A stretch of DNA of 7,161 nt from Aquificota bacterium. GTDB lineage: Bacteria; Thermosulfidibacterota; Thermosulfidibacteria; Thermosulfidibacterales; Thermosulfidibacteraceae. The position numbers and the translations under genes are program-made. The notes below the pieces were generated by a model, which saw only the letters and a program-made list of their open reading frames with translations, was not told the origin of the DNA and searched no databases. The stretch lies in assembly GCA_015494645.1 (NCBI GenBank), contig WGAU01000144.1, positions 1 through 7,161 of the forward strand. Reading direction: 5' to 3'. Below, piece by piece: positions 1-6,740 of the stretch. Position 1 is the first letter of the stretch; the number at the start of each line of letters is the position of its first letter.

Positions 1-2
1 GG

Positions 3-1217
3 GGGGAGGGGGAGAAGGCAAAGGACATAATGAGCCGACAGGTTATCAAAAAGAGTCCACAGGATCTCTGCTATGAAGCGGCCATAGAGATGATCCGCAA
101 CAGGATTAAGCACATAGTGGTGGAGGACGAGGGGAAAATAGTGGGAATCCTTAACATACTGGATCTTATGGAGCATGAGACATTTACTTATATTAATGTG
201 CTCACGGAGATCAGTGAGGCTTCAAGTTTATCAGGCATCGCTGCCCATGAGAAGGAAATAGTGGGCCTTGTGGAGACCTTTTTAGAGTCCAACTTTTCTG
301 CGAGAGAGATATGCGAAATCATCACCCACATAAACGATGAAGCTACGAGAAAGGTGTTGGAGCTGTGCATTAAGGAAGTGGGGGAACCTCCATGCAATTT
401 CTGCTTCTTAGTGCTGGGCAGCCATGGAAGGAGAGAGCAGACTGTGAGAACGGATCAGGATAATGCCATAATCTATTCCTGTGATGAGGACGAGGGTTAT
501 TTCAGGAAGTTGTCTGAAAAGGTTAGTGAAGCCCTTGCCAAGGTAGGATTTTCCAAGTGCCCTGCTCAGGTGATGGCTTCTAATCCGGAGTGGAGGGGTA
601 CAGAGTCTCAGTGGAGGGAAAGGTTACATGAGCTTTTTGTAAATCCTGTTCCTGACAAGGTTCTTAAGTTTAGCATCATCTTTGATAACAGGATCATTTA
701 CGGTGACGAAACCTTGGAGTCTGAGTTTTACGCTATCTTCAAAGAAGGAATGAGGGAACATCCCGGTTTTATCGCACGGCTTGGGAAGATTGCTTCTGAG
801 AAGAAGCCTCCCATAGGGCTTTTTGGCAATTTTATTGTGGAGAAATCAGGAGAGCACAAAAACGAGATAGATATTAAGCTGAGAGCCACGTTGCCCATTG
901 TGGAGTGTGTGAGGGTTCTTTCTCTAATCCACGATGTGAGAAAGACTAATACCTTTGACAGGGTGCTGGAGTTAAAGAATAAAGGAGCTATTTCCCCTTC
1001 TTTGGCGGATGAGATTATCTTTGCCTATGATTTTATACTAAAGCTGAGACTGAGAAATCATCTGGAGCTTATAAAGAAAGGGGAAAAACCACACAACTAC
1101 ATAAATCCTAAGAAGCTTTCTTCCATAGAAAGGAAACTGCTTAAAGAGTGTTTTGCAACCATTTACAAGATCCAGAAGGAAACCTTCAATCAGGCGGGGA
1201 GTATGTATGTGGTATAA
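3..1217 (+). CDS. CBS-domain / DUF294 GlnD-like nucleotidyltransferase, 5' end missing
   Basis: Partial gene. The frame is open from base 3, and residues encoded before the first ATG (base 30) already fit a CBS repeat (KAKDIM...), so the true start lies left of the window. Counting from that ATG, residues 1-50 finish a CBS domain (IKHIVVEDEGKIVGILNILD), a module that usually binds adenine nucleotides. Residues 130-145 hold the DUF294 nucleotidyltransferase signature GSHGRREQTVRTDQDN; D142 and D144 are the expected metal-binding acids of the GlnD-like fold. Residues about 210-390 match the helical DUF294 C-terminal domain (PPIGLFG, DIKLRATLPIVECVR, a TFDR stretch and a LSSIERKLLKE tail). Family members are cytoplasmic and are presumed to transfer nucleotides to a protein or small molecule in signalling; the target is unknown. 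A cNMP-binding domain and another CBS repeat commonly precede this part but cannot be seen here. It overlaps the next gene by 11 bp, which suggests co-transcription. Confidence 0.85.
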   Translation, partial: GEGEKAKDIMSRQVIKKSPQDLCYEAAIEMIRNRIKHIVVEDEGKIVGILNILDLMEHETFTYINVLTEISEASSLSGIAAHEKEIVGLVETFLESNFSAREICEIITHINDEATRKVLELCIKEVGEPPCNFCFLVLGSHGRREQTVRTDQDNAIIYSCDEDEGYFRKLSEKVSEALAKVGFSKCPAQVMASNPEWRGTESQWRERLHELFVNPVPDKVLKFSIIFDNRIIYGDETLESEFYAIFKEGMREHPGFIARLGKIASEKKPPIGLFGNFIVEKSGEHKNEIDIKLRATLPIVECVRVLSLIHDVRKTNTFDRVLELKNKGAISPSLADEIIFAYDFILKLRLRNHLELIKKGEKPHNYINPKKLSSIERKLLKECFATIYKIQKETFNQAGSMYVV

Positions 1218-2373
1218 CCAGCTACATGAAGAGCTTGAGGAGTTAAAAAGGCGTAATCTTTACAGGTCTATGGTCACTGTGGATGGGCCTCAGGGTCCTG
1301 AGGTGGTGATAAATGGCAGAAAGGTCATTCTCATGTGTTCCAACAACTACCTTGGGCTTGCCAATCATCCCCGTATTTTGGAGGCTGCCAGAAGGGCCAT
1401 GGAGCTTTACGGATATGGGGCTGTAGCTTCAAGGTTGGTGTCGGGTAACATGAGGGTTCATGAGGAGTTTGAGAAGATTGCTGCCATATTCAAAAAGGTG
1501 GAAGCCGCCTTGCTTTTTGGTTCCGGTTACATGGCCAATGTTGGGGTTATAAGTGCCCTTTGTAACAGTGCAGAAGATCTGGTTGTGTCTGATAAGCTCA
1601 ATCATGCTTCCATCATAGATGGCTTGATGCTTTCGAAGGCTTCTTTTGCAACTTTTAGGCACAACGATGTGGAGCATTTGGAAAGGATATTGAAAAAGAA
1701 AAGGGCGAGAAGGAAACTGGTAGTGGTTGACGGAGTTTTCAGTATGGATGGAGACATTGCTCCTCTTCGGGATATAGTGGAGGTGGCGAGAAAGTACGAT
1801 GCAATGGTGATGGTTGATGATGCTCATGCTACAGGGGTTATAGGGGATACAGGGAGAGGGTCTTGCGAGTACTGGGATCTATGGGGTGAGGTGGATATCC
1901 AGATGTGTACTCTCGGTAAGGCACTGGGAGGTTACGGTGCCTTTGTGTGTGCTAATGATGTGGTGATAGATTACCTTGTGAACAAGTGTAGGCCCTTTAT
2001 ATACACCACGGCTCTTCCTGTACCTGTGGTAGCGGCTGCTACAGAGTCCATTAACATGCTCATGGAAGATCCCGAGCCGGTGAGAAGGTTGAGGGCAAAT
2101 GTTGAAAGGTTTGTTGATGGGTTGAAGAATATCGGTCTGGATGTGAAGGATAACTCTACAGCCATAGTTCCCGTTATAGTAGGGGATGAGGGGAAGTGCC
2201 TGGCCCTCAGCAAAAGGCTTTTTGAGCTTGGGGTTTATGTTGCGGCTATAAGACCTCCTACCGTTCCTAAGGGAACTGCCCGCCTTAGGGTTACTTTGAT
2301 GGCTACCCACGCTTCTGAGCATATAGAGCGTGCCATTGAAGCCTTTGCTAAGGCTGCTTCGGAGATCCTCTGA
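1207..2373 (+). CDS. bioF: 8-amino-7-oxononanoate synthase-like alpha-oxoamine synthase (BioF/KBL family)
   Basis: A 388-residue PLP enzyme, close to the usual BioF length. BioF condenses pimeloyl-ACP or pimeloyl-CoA with L-alanine, releasing CO2, in biotin synthesis. Family marks: SNNYLGLANHP (residues 45-55), GASRLVSGN-like GAVASRLVSGN (71-81), NHASIIDG with PLP-stacking H133, FSMDGDIAPL (178-187), DDAHATGV with D204 and H207, and TLGKALGGYGAF with the Schiff-base lysine K238. The C-terminal IRPPTVPKGTARLR (348-361) is typical of BioF. The sister enzyme KBL (glycine C-acetyltransferase) usually has a PVVPKG-type sequence there, and no threonine dehydrogenase gene lies nearby. Still, no other bio gene is in view, and some thermophile members accept both reactions, so substrate choice is inferred. 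The ATG at 1207 is chosen because GGGGAG (1196-1201) lies 5 nt upstream and MWYNQLHEEL gives a normal N-terminus; a TTG at 1153 would add 18 unconserved residues inside the previous gene. Confidence 0.82.
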   Translation: MWYNQLHEELEELKRRNLYRSMVTVDGPQGPEVVINGRKVILMCSNNYLGLANHPRILEAARRAMELYGYGAVASRLVSGNMRVHEEFEKIAAIFKKVEAALLFGSGYMANVGVISALCNSAEDLVVSDKLNHASIIDGLMLSKASFATFRHNDVEHLERILKKKRARRKLVVVDGVFSMDGDIAPLRDIVEVARKYDAMVMVDDAHATGVIGDTGRGSCEYWDLWGEVDIQMCTLGKALGGYGAFVCANDVVIDYLVNKCRPFIYTTALPVPVVAAATESINMLMEDPEPVRRLRANVERFVDGLKNIGLDVKDNSTAIVPVIVGDEGKCLALSKRLFELGVYVAAIRPPTVPKGTARLRVTLMATHASEHIERAIEAFAKAASEIL

Positions 2374-2376
2374 TTT

Positions 2377-2417
2377 TTGTTGACAATAGTTGACTAAAAT
2401 TTTTTGCGTATTAAATT
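2377..2417 (+). promoter_or_regulatory. Promoter region of the clpB operon with tandem GTTGAC repeats
   Basis: This lies in the 82-bp gap between bioF and clpB. Two 10-bp units sit end to end: TTGTTGACAA (2377-2386) and TAGTTGACTA (2387-2396). Each has complementary outer bases (TTGT/ACAA, TAGT/ACTA) around a central TG, and GTTGAC repeats with a period of exactly 10 bp. They contain -35-like TTGACA (2380-2385) and TTGACT (2390-2395). TAAATT (2412-2417) lies 16 bp after the second and is a moderate -10 candidate, giving a leader of roughly 30 nt. TAAAATTT (2395-2402) and AAATTTTA (2413-2420) also form an AT-rich inverted repeat. Neither the CIRCE (HrcA) element nor an HspR HAIR site is visible. 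That this is a promoter is well supported; a heat-shock role is inference from the gene it precedes. Confidence 0.55.
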
Positions 2418-2455
2418 TTAAATCAGAGCTTACAAAAAGTGTGAGGAGGAAAAGC

Positions 2456-5400
2456 ATGGAGGTGAAACTTGCCGAGAAGGCAAAGAGGTTGATGGAAGCG
2501 GCGGAGAAGAGAGCCGTTGATAGAAAGGAGAGCTTGATAGATACGGATCATGTGCTTTGGGCACTTTTCGGCATTAGGGAAAGCAATCCTTTCTATAAGT
2601 GGTTGGAAAAGAAAGGAATAGATCCTTCCTCTGCCAGAGCCGAGGTTGAGAAGGCTCTGGATAATCTTTATTCGCAGTTGTCTTCTGTGGAGGATTCTTA
2701 CAGAAGCGCTATTATGAAGACAAGAGATGAGCTTAGAAGTAAGTACGGTTTGGACTTTGCTGATGAAGTGCTGAAGGCCCTTTTGCTTCAGATAGACGAT
2801 TCCATCTACAAAGGACTTAGGGGAGAGGCGGAGAAGGAGAAAGTGCCTGTTAAGGTTAAGAGGTGGGCTCCTGTTAAGGAGAGAAGAAGGAGCCTTGTGG
2901 AGGAGTTTTTTGGTGAGGACATCTTTTCCGATTTCTTTGGAAGGTTCTTCAGCGACTTTGAGCGTCCCAGCGTTCGCTGGAGTTTGAGGGAAGAGGTAGT
3001 AGAGGTTCCCAAAGCTTTTGTGGACTACGTTAGGGAGGCTGCTGCAAGGTACAGAATTCCTGAAGAGGATGTTCATGAGCTTGTGGTGTATCTGACCGAT
3101 GTGGGAGAGAAGATTTCCAATTCGCTACAGCAGTTGGCAAACTCTGGTGTGGATCCGAGAAGGGTTGTCAGGCAGGTTTTGAGGTTATTGTTCAACGAAA
3201 AGTTTGAGAGGGTGGGTTACTCGTACTTTATGGAAAAGATTTTGGAGAAGGCTGCCGAAGGTAAAGAGGAGGTTCATGTGGCCGATATCGTTGATGCTCT
3301 CATTTCCTACCCCAACACGGTGGGTGGGAATATTTTGAATCAGTTAACCAAAGCAATAGCGAAGGAGGGTAAAACCATGGGGATAAGAGAAGAAATGGCT
3401 GAAGAAGAGAAGAATGCTCTTGAGAAGTATGCTATAGACCTAACAAAGCTTGCTAAGGAAGGCAAGCTTGATCCTGTTATAGGAAGGGAGAAGGAAATAA
3501 GACAGGTCATTGAGGTGCTCTCCAGAAGGCAGAAGAACAATCCTGTTCTTATAGGTGAGGCTGGTGTAGGTAAAACTGCCATCGTGGAAGGTCTTGCTCA
3601 GGAGATTGTGAATGGAAATGTTCCAGATACTCTTAGGGGTAAGAAAATACTTTCTTTGGATATGGGGGCTCTTCTTGCGGGGACCAAGTACAGGGGTGAG
3701 TTTGAGGAAAGACTGAAAGCTATTGTGGACGAGGTGAAAAACCGAGATGACGTGATTCTTTTCATAGATGAGATCCACAATGTGGTGGGTGCCGGTAAGG
3801 CTGAAGGTGCTATGGATGCAGCCAATATCCTTAAGCCTGCCCTTGCAAGGGGCGAGTTCCAGGTGATTGGTGCTACCACTTTGGATGAGTACAGGAAGTA
3901 CATTGAGAAGGATCCGGCCCTTGAGAGAAGGTTTCAGCCAATATTTGTGGGTGAGCCTTCTCCTGAGGCTACGGTGGAAATACTCAAAGGCTTGAGGCCC
4001 AAATACGAAAAGCACCACGGAGTGCGCATATCCGATGAGGCCATTGAAGCGGCGGTAAAACTCACAGGACGTTACATACAGGACAGGCGCAACCCAGACA
4101 AGGCTATAGATGCTATAGATCAGGCTGCGTCCAAGAAGAAGCTGGAGGTCCTTTATCAGAGGCGTTCTGCCGATGAGATGAAAAAGCAGCTTGAGGAGAT
4201 AGAAAAACAGCTTAAGGAAGAAAAAGATCAGGCCAAGAGGAAGCGTCTTGAGGAGCAGGCTGAGGAACTGAGGAAGGCCATAGAGGCTGTGGAGAAAAGT
4301 GCCGATGTGGAGAGCAAGATAAAGTCTATAGAGGAGAAGATAGTCAAGCTGAATAGGGAGATCGAAGAGGCTGAGAAAGCGGAGGATATAGAGAGAGAAA
4401 CGGATCTTAAGATAGAAAAAGCGAAGCTGGAGAAGGAGCTCAAGCTGCTTAAAAAGAAGAAAGAGGAGGGAGAAGCTGCGGATATTGTGGTCAGCGAGGA
4501 GGACGTGGCCAAAGTGGTTTCCGAGTGGAGCGGTGTGCCTGCATCCAAGATGATGGAGGAGGAGAAGCAGAAGCTTCTCAAGATGGAGGAGTACCTCCAC
4601 AGGAGGATTGTTGGTCAGGATGAAGCTATAAAAGCGGTATGCGAGGCTATAAGAAGGGCAAGGGCCGGTGTGTCCGATCCAAAAAGGCCCCTTGGATCCT
4701 TTCTCTTCTTGGGTCCCACGGGCGTTGGAAAGACAGAGCTTGCCAAGGCCTTGGCAGAATTTCTCTTTGGGAGCGAGGATGCCCTTATTAGGCTTGATAT
4801 GAGTGAATTTAAGGAAGAGCATTCCGTTGCCAAGCTCATAGGCGCTCCTCCTGGATATGTGGGTTACGAAGAGGGTGGAAAGCTTACTGAGGCTGTGAGG
4901 AGAAGACCCTACTCTGTAATTCTGCTGGACGAGATTGAGAAGGCCCATCCAAGGGTGTTTGATCTCTTCTTGCAGGTGCTGGATGACGGTAGGCTTACCG
5001 ATTCTCAGGGCAGGACCGTTTCCTTCAGGAATACTGTTATAATAATGACCTCCAACCTTGGTAGCGAGTATCTCAGGGATATGATGAACAACAGGGAGAT
5101 TATGAGGGATCCTGAGAAATTCAAGGAAGCCTTTGAGGTAGCTAAGAAGAGAATACTGGACACTGTGAAGGGCTACTTCAGGCCAGAGTTCCTGAACAGG
5201 ATAGATGAGATTGTGGTGTTCCATCCCCTTACTAAAGAGCAAATATTGCAGATCGTTGATCTGCAGATTGAGCAGCTTAGAAAGCGCCTCAGAGACCAGA
5301 AGATGGACATAGAGCTAACGGATGCTGCTAAAGAGCTTTTGGCCGAGGAGGGTTTTGATCCTGTTATGGGAGCCAGGCCTTTGAGGAGAGCGATACAGAA

Positions 5401-5515
5401 AAACATTGAGAACAAGATTTCTGAGTTGATACTTATGGGAGAGCTAAAGGAAGGCTACAAGGTGGTTGTGGATGCTAAAGATGGGGAGTTTGATTTTAAG
5501 GTGGAGAAGGTGTGA
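2456..5515 (+). CDS. clpB: ClpB-type AAA+ protein disaggregase with enlarged N-terminal region
   Basis: A 1019-residue Hsp100 ATPase; E. coli ClpB has 857. It is expected to pull polypeptides out of aggregates in the cytoplasm with DnaK/DnaJ. AAA1 starts near residue 325 (YAIDLTKLAKEGKLDPVIGRE), with Walker A GEAGVGKT 367-374, Walker B acids D438/E439 and arginines R491/R492. A Lys/Glu-rich coiled-coil middle domain spans about 560-675. AAA2 has Walker A GPTGVGKT 753-760, D825/E826 and R915 in FRPEFLNRID. No LGF/IGF-type ClpP-docking tripeptide lies between TSNLGS and FRPEF, so a disaggregase is favoured over a ClpC/ClpA protease partner. The N-terminal region is about 160 residues longer than normal: a Clp_N-like part (about 1-120), a Phe-rich linker (151-168) and a second helical part (186-308). 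The start at 2456 has AGGAGG (2444-2449) 6 nt upstream; an upstream TTG at 2390 falls in the promoter. The stop overlaps the next start. Confidence 0.9.
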   Translation: MEVKLAEKAKRLMEAAEKRAVDRKESLIDTDHVLWALFGIRESNPFYKWLEKKGIDPSSARAEVEKALDNLYSQLSSVEDSYRSAIMKTRDELRSKYGLDFADEVLKALLLQIDDSIYKGLRGEAEKEKVPVKVKRWAPVKERRRSLVEEFFGEDIFSDFFGRFFSDFERPSVRWSLREEVVEVPKAFVDYVREAAARYRIPEEDVHELVVYLTDVGEKISNSLQQLANSGVDPRRVVRQVLRLLFNEKFERVGYSYFMEKILEKAAEGKEEVHVADIVDALISYPNTVGGNILNQLTKAIAKEGKTMGIREEMAEEEKNALEKYAIDLTKLAKEGKLDPVIGREKEIRQVIEVLSRRQKNNPVLIGEAGVGKTAIVEGLAQEIVNGNVPDTLRGKKILSLDMGALLAGTKYRGEFEERLKAIVDEVKNRDDVILFIDEIHNVVGAGKAEGAMDAANILKPALARGEFQVIGATTLDEYRKYIEKDPALERRFQPIFVGEPSPEATVEILKGLRPKYEKHHGVRISDEAIEAAVKLTGRYIQDRRNPDKAIDAIDQAASKKKLEVLYQRRSADEMKKQLEEIEKQLKEEKDQAKRKRLEEQAEELRKAIEAVEKSADVESKIKSIEEKIVKLNREIEEAEKAEDIERETDLKIEKAKLEKELKLLKKKKEEGEAADIVVSEEDVAKVVSEWSGVPASKMMEEEKQKLLKMEEYLHRRIVGQDEAIKAVCEAIRRARAGVSDPKRPLGSFLFLGPTGVGKTELAKALAEFLFGSEDALIRLDMSEFKEEHSVAKLIGAPPGYVGYEEGGKLTEAVRRRPYSVILLDEIEKAHPRVFDLFLQVLDDGRLTDSQGRTVSFRNTVIIMTSNLGSEYLRDMMNNREIMRDPEKFKEAFEVAKKRILDTVKGYFRPEFLNRIDEIVVFHPLTKEQILQIVDLQIEQLRKRLRDQKMDIELTDAAKELLAEEGFDPVMGARPLRRAIQKNIENKISELILMGELKEGYKVVVDAKDGEFDFKVEKV
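3362..3379 (+). promoter_or_regulatory. Internal ribosome binding site and in-frame ATG inside clpB
   Basis: AAGGAGG (3362-3368), a seven-base match to the SD consensus, stands 8 nt before an ATG at 3377-3379. This ATG is in the clpB frame (Met308) and lies just ahead of AAA1, which starts near residue 325. Translation from it would give 712 residues: the middle domain and both ATPase domains without the N-terminal region. E. coli ClpB is known to make a short form by internal initiation, about 709 residues long, so the position and product size match a known theme. The bases also encode ordinary Lys-Glu-Gly codons, so chance cannot be ruled out; use in the cell is inferred. Confidence 0.55.
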
Positions 5516-5961
5516 AAGAGGTAGTGGGAGTAAGCCTGTGTCTTCTTGGGTTGGCTTGCAGGTACAACGGTAGAGCCAAGAAGATGAGGGGGTTGGAGCG
5601 GTTTTTGGAACGCTTCAGCCCCCTCCCTTTTTGCCCGGAACAGATGGGAGGTTTGCCCACCCCAAGACCTCCAACCCAGTTTTTCGGGGGAGATGGAAGA
5701 GCCGTTCTAATGGGACAGGCTCGTTTGATCAACGAGGAAGGACGGGATGTTACGGATGTTATGTTGAAAGGTTCCCGTATGGCGTTGTCTTTAGTAAAGC
5801 TTTTGGGGGTTAAAAAGCTATTTTTGAAGGAAAAGAGCCCTTGCTGTGGAGTTAATAAGGTGTGGATTGAGGGGAAATTGGTTGAAGGTTGCGGTTTGCT
5901 TAAAGCGTTGGTAGAAAGGGAGGGGTTGAGTATAGAGGTGGTTGTGGGAGACGAGTTTTGA
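5512..5961 (+). CDS. DUF523 family protein, TudS-like cysteine protein
   Basis: A 149-residue cytoplasmic protein of the DUF523 family. Visible marks: VGVSLCLLGLACRYNGR (residues 5-21), FCPEQMGGLPTPRPP (40-54), GRDVTDVMLKGSRMAL (77-92), LKEKSPCCG (105-113) and a final GCGLLKALVEREGL-type stretch. Cys10, Cys41 and Cys112 are the three cysteines expected to be conserved. In the related TudS desulfidases, which remove sulfur from thiouracil, such cysteines hold an Fe-S cluster. Whether this one shares that reaction is inference. The third site reads SPCCG where SPSCG is common, adding a neighbouring Cys111; Cys16 is also present in many members. The GTG start at 5512 overlaps the clpB stop (GTGA), with GGAG (5503-5506) 5 nt upstream, so translation is probably coupled to clpB. 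Its stop in turn overlaps the rhomboid start. The family assignment is firm; the function in this operon is unknown. Confidence 0.85.
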   Translation: MKEVVGVSLCLLGLACRYNGRAKKMRGLERFLERFSPLPFCPEQMGGLPTPRPPTQFFGGDGRAVLMGQARLINEEGRDVTDVMLKGSRMALSLVKLLGVKKLFLKEKSPCCGVNKVWIEGKLVEGCGLLKALVEREGLSIEVVVGDEF

Positions 5962-6686
5962 TTCCTATTAGGGATGAAAATCCTACGGAAACCACGCCAT
6001 ATGTTACTGTTGCTCTGATAATTATTAATGTTCTTGTATTCTTATGGGAAATATCTTTGCCGAAGCCAGTTTTGAATCAGATCATTTATGCCTACGGAGC
6101 TGTGCCTCTAAGGATTATGACCGGCGGTAAGATCCACATTGAGTACTACCTCTACGGCTACCACTTTACCAGCGCTGCACCTGTGTGGCTGACGCTTTTT
6201 ACCTGTATGTTTCTGCACGGTGGTTTTTTCCACCTTGTGGGGAATATGCTGTTTTTGTGGATCTTTGGTAACAACGTTGAAGATATGCTTGGCCATTTCC
6301 GCTTTTTAATCTTTTACGTTCTATGTGGTATTGGAGCTACCCTTATACACAGTGCCGTTACCCCTCACTCGCCGGTGCCTATGATAGGTGCAAGCGGTGC
6401 TATATCCGGGGTCCTTGGAGCTTATATGATCCAGTTCCCATGGGCTAAGGTTGAGACCCTTGTCTTTTTCTTCTTTTTCGTGACAATCATTAAAATACCA
6501 GCCATTTTATTTATAGGTCTTTGGTTCTTTATGCAGTATCTTAACGGCATTGCTACCCTTACCGCCAAAATGCCTACTCAGGTGGCTTGGTTTGCCCACA
6601 TAGGAGGTTTCATAACTGGGATATTCCTTTACAGACTGTTTCCCAAGAGAAGGCGTGGTTGGCGGGCCTATTACTACATTGAGTAG
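5958..6686 (+). CDS. Rhomboid family intramembrane serine protease
   Basis: A 242-residue inner-membrane protein with about six hydrophobic helices (roughly 15-33, 76-104, 112-133, 143-160, 165-196, 208-228). Rhomboids cut substrate proteins within or next to their transmembrane segments using a Ser-His dyad. Here the nucleophile is Ser146 in GASGAISG and the base His214 in AHIGGF. HGGFFHLVGN (87-96) holds the conserved His and Asn on helix 2 that form the oxyanion site. A long loop (about 34-75) sits between helices 1 and 2, and the tail is basic (KRRRGWR), which suggests a cytoplasmic C-terminus. The TTG start at 5958 overlaps the preceding stop (TTGA). It is supported by GGGAG (5946-5950) 7 nt upstream and by the MIPIRDENPT opening, which is very common in this subfamily. 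The natural substrate is unknown; its place after clpB suggests membrane protein quality control, which is inference. Confidence 0.93.
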   Translation: MIPIRDENPTETTPYVTVALIIINVLVFLWEISLPKPVLNQIIYAYGAVPLRIMTGGKIHIEYYLYGYHFTSAAPVWLTLFTCMFLHGGFFHLVGNMLFLWIFGNNVEDMLGHFRFLIFYVLCGIGATLIHSAVTPHSPVPMIGASGAISGVLGAYMIQFPWAKVETLVFFFFFVTIIKIPAILFIGLWFFMQYLNGIATLTAKMPTQVAWFAHIGGFITGIFLYRLFPKRRRGWRAYYYIE

Positions 6687-6697
6687 CTCATTTAAAT

Positions 6698-6726
6698 TTG
6701 ACAGAAGCCTTTTTGCTACATAGAAT
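6698..6726 (+). promoter_or_regulatory. Sigma70-type promoter for the feo operon
   Basis: A perfect -35 box TTGACA (6698-6703) and a -10 box TAGAAT (6721-6726, five of six consensus bases) are separated by the optimal 17 bp. Transcription would start near 6733, leaving a leader of about 42 nt before feoA. It lies just after the rhomboid stop at 6686, so feo is probably its own transcription unit, although no terminator separates the two. Confidence 0.75.
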
Positions 6727-6740
6727 TTATCTTGCAGAAT

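Noticed and set aside
1..12. G-rich run at the left edge
   Set aside because: It reads through as Gly/Glu codons in the open frame of the CBS/DUF294 gene; too short and edge-cut to call a regulatory site.
1153..1206. Upstream TTG start for bioF
   Set aside because: It would add 18 basic, unconserved residues encoded inside the preceding gene; the ATG at 1207 has a good SD and gives the normal N-terminus.
2359..2379. Possible terminator after bioF (GGAGATCCTC followed by a T run)
   Set aside because: The stem would have only three pairs with a two-base loop; it is not a credible rho-independent terminator.
2390..2455. Upstream TTG start for clpB
   Set aside because: It falls within the promoter repeats and adds residues that do not fit Clp_N; the ATG at 2456 has AGGAGG 6 nt upstream.
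2967..2980. CCAGCG-TT-CGCTGG perfect inverted repeat in clpB
   Set aside because: It is short, lies inside coding sequence and has no T-tract or repeated copies; it is likely chance.
3440..5242. 600-codon open frame on the minus strand opposite clpB
   Set aside because: It has no recognisable domain, is Leu/His/Ser-rich as expected from the complement of Glu/Lys/Arg-rich coding, and lies wholly inside the well-supported clpB. It is an artefact of codon bias.
5631..5813. 60-codon plus-strand frame inside the DUF523 gene
   Set aside because: It is out of frame with a clear family protein and has no domain signal; a shadow frame.
6683..6719. GTAGC/GCTAC pair around the rhomboid stop
   Set aside because: Arms are only five bases with a 27-base loop and no following T run in place; it overlaps the feo promoter and is most likely chance.
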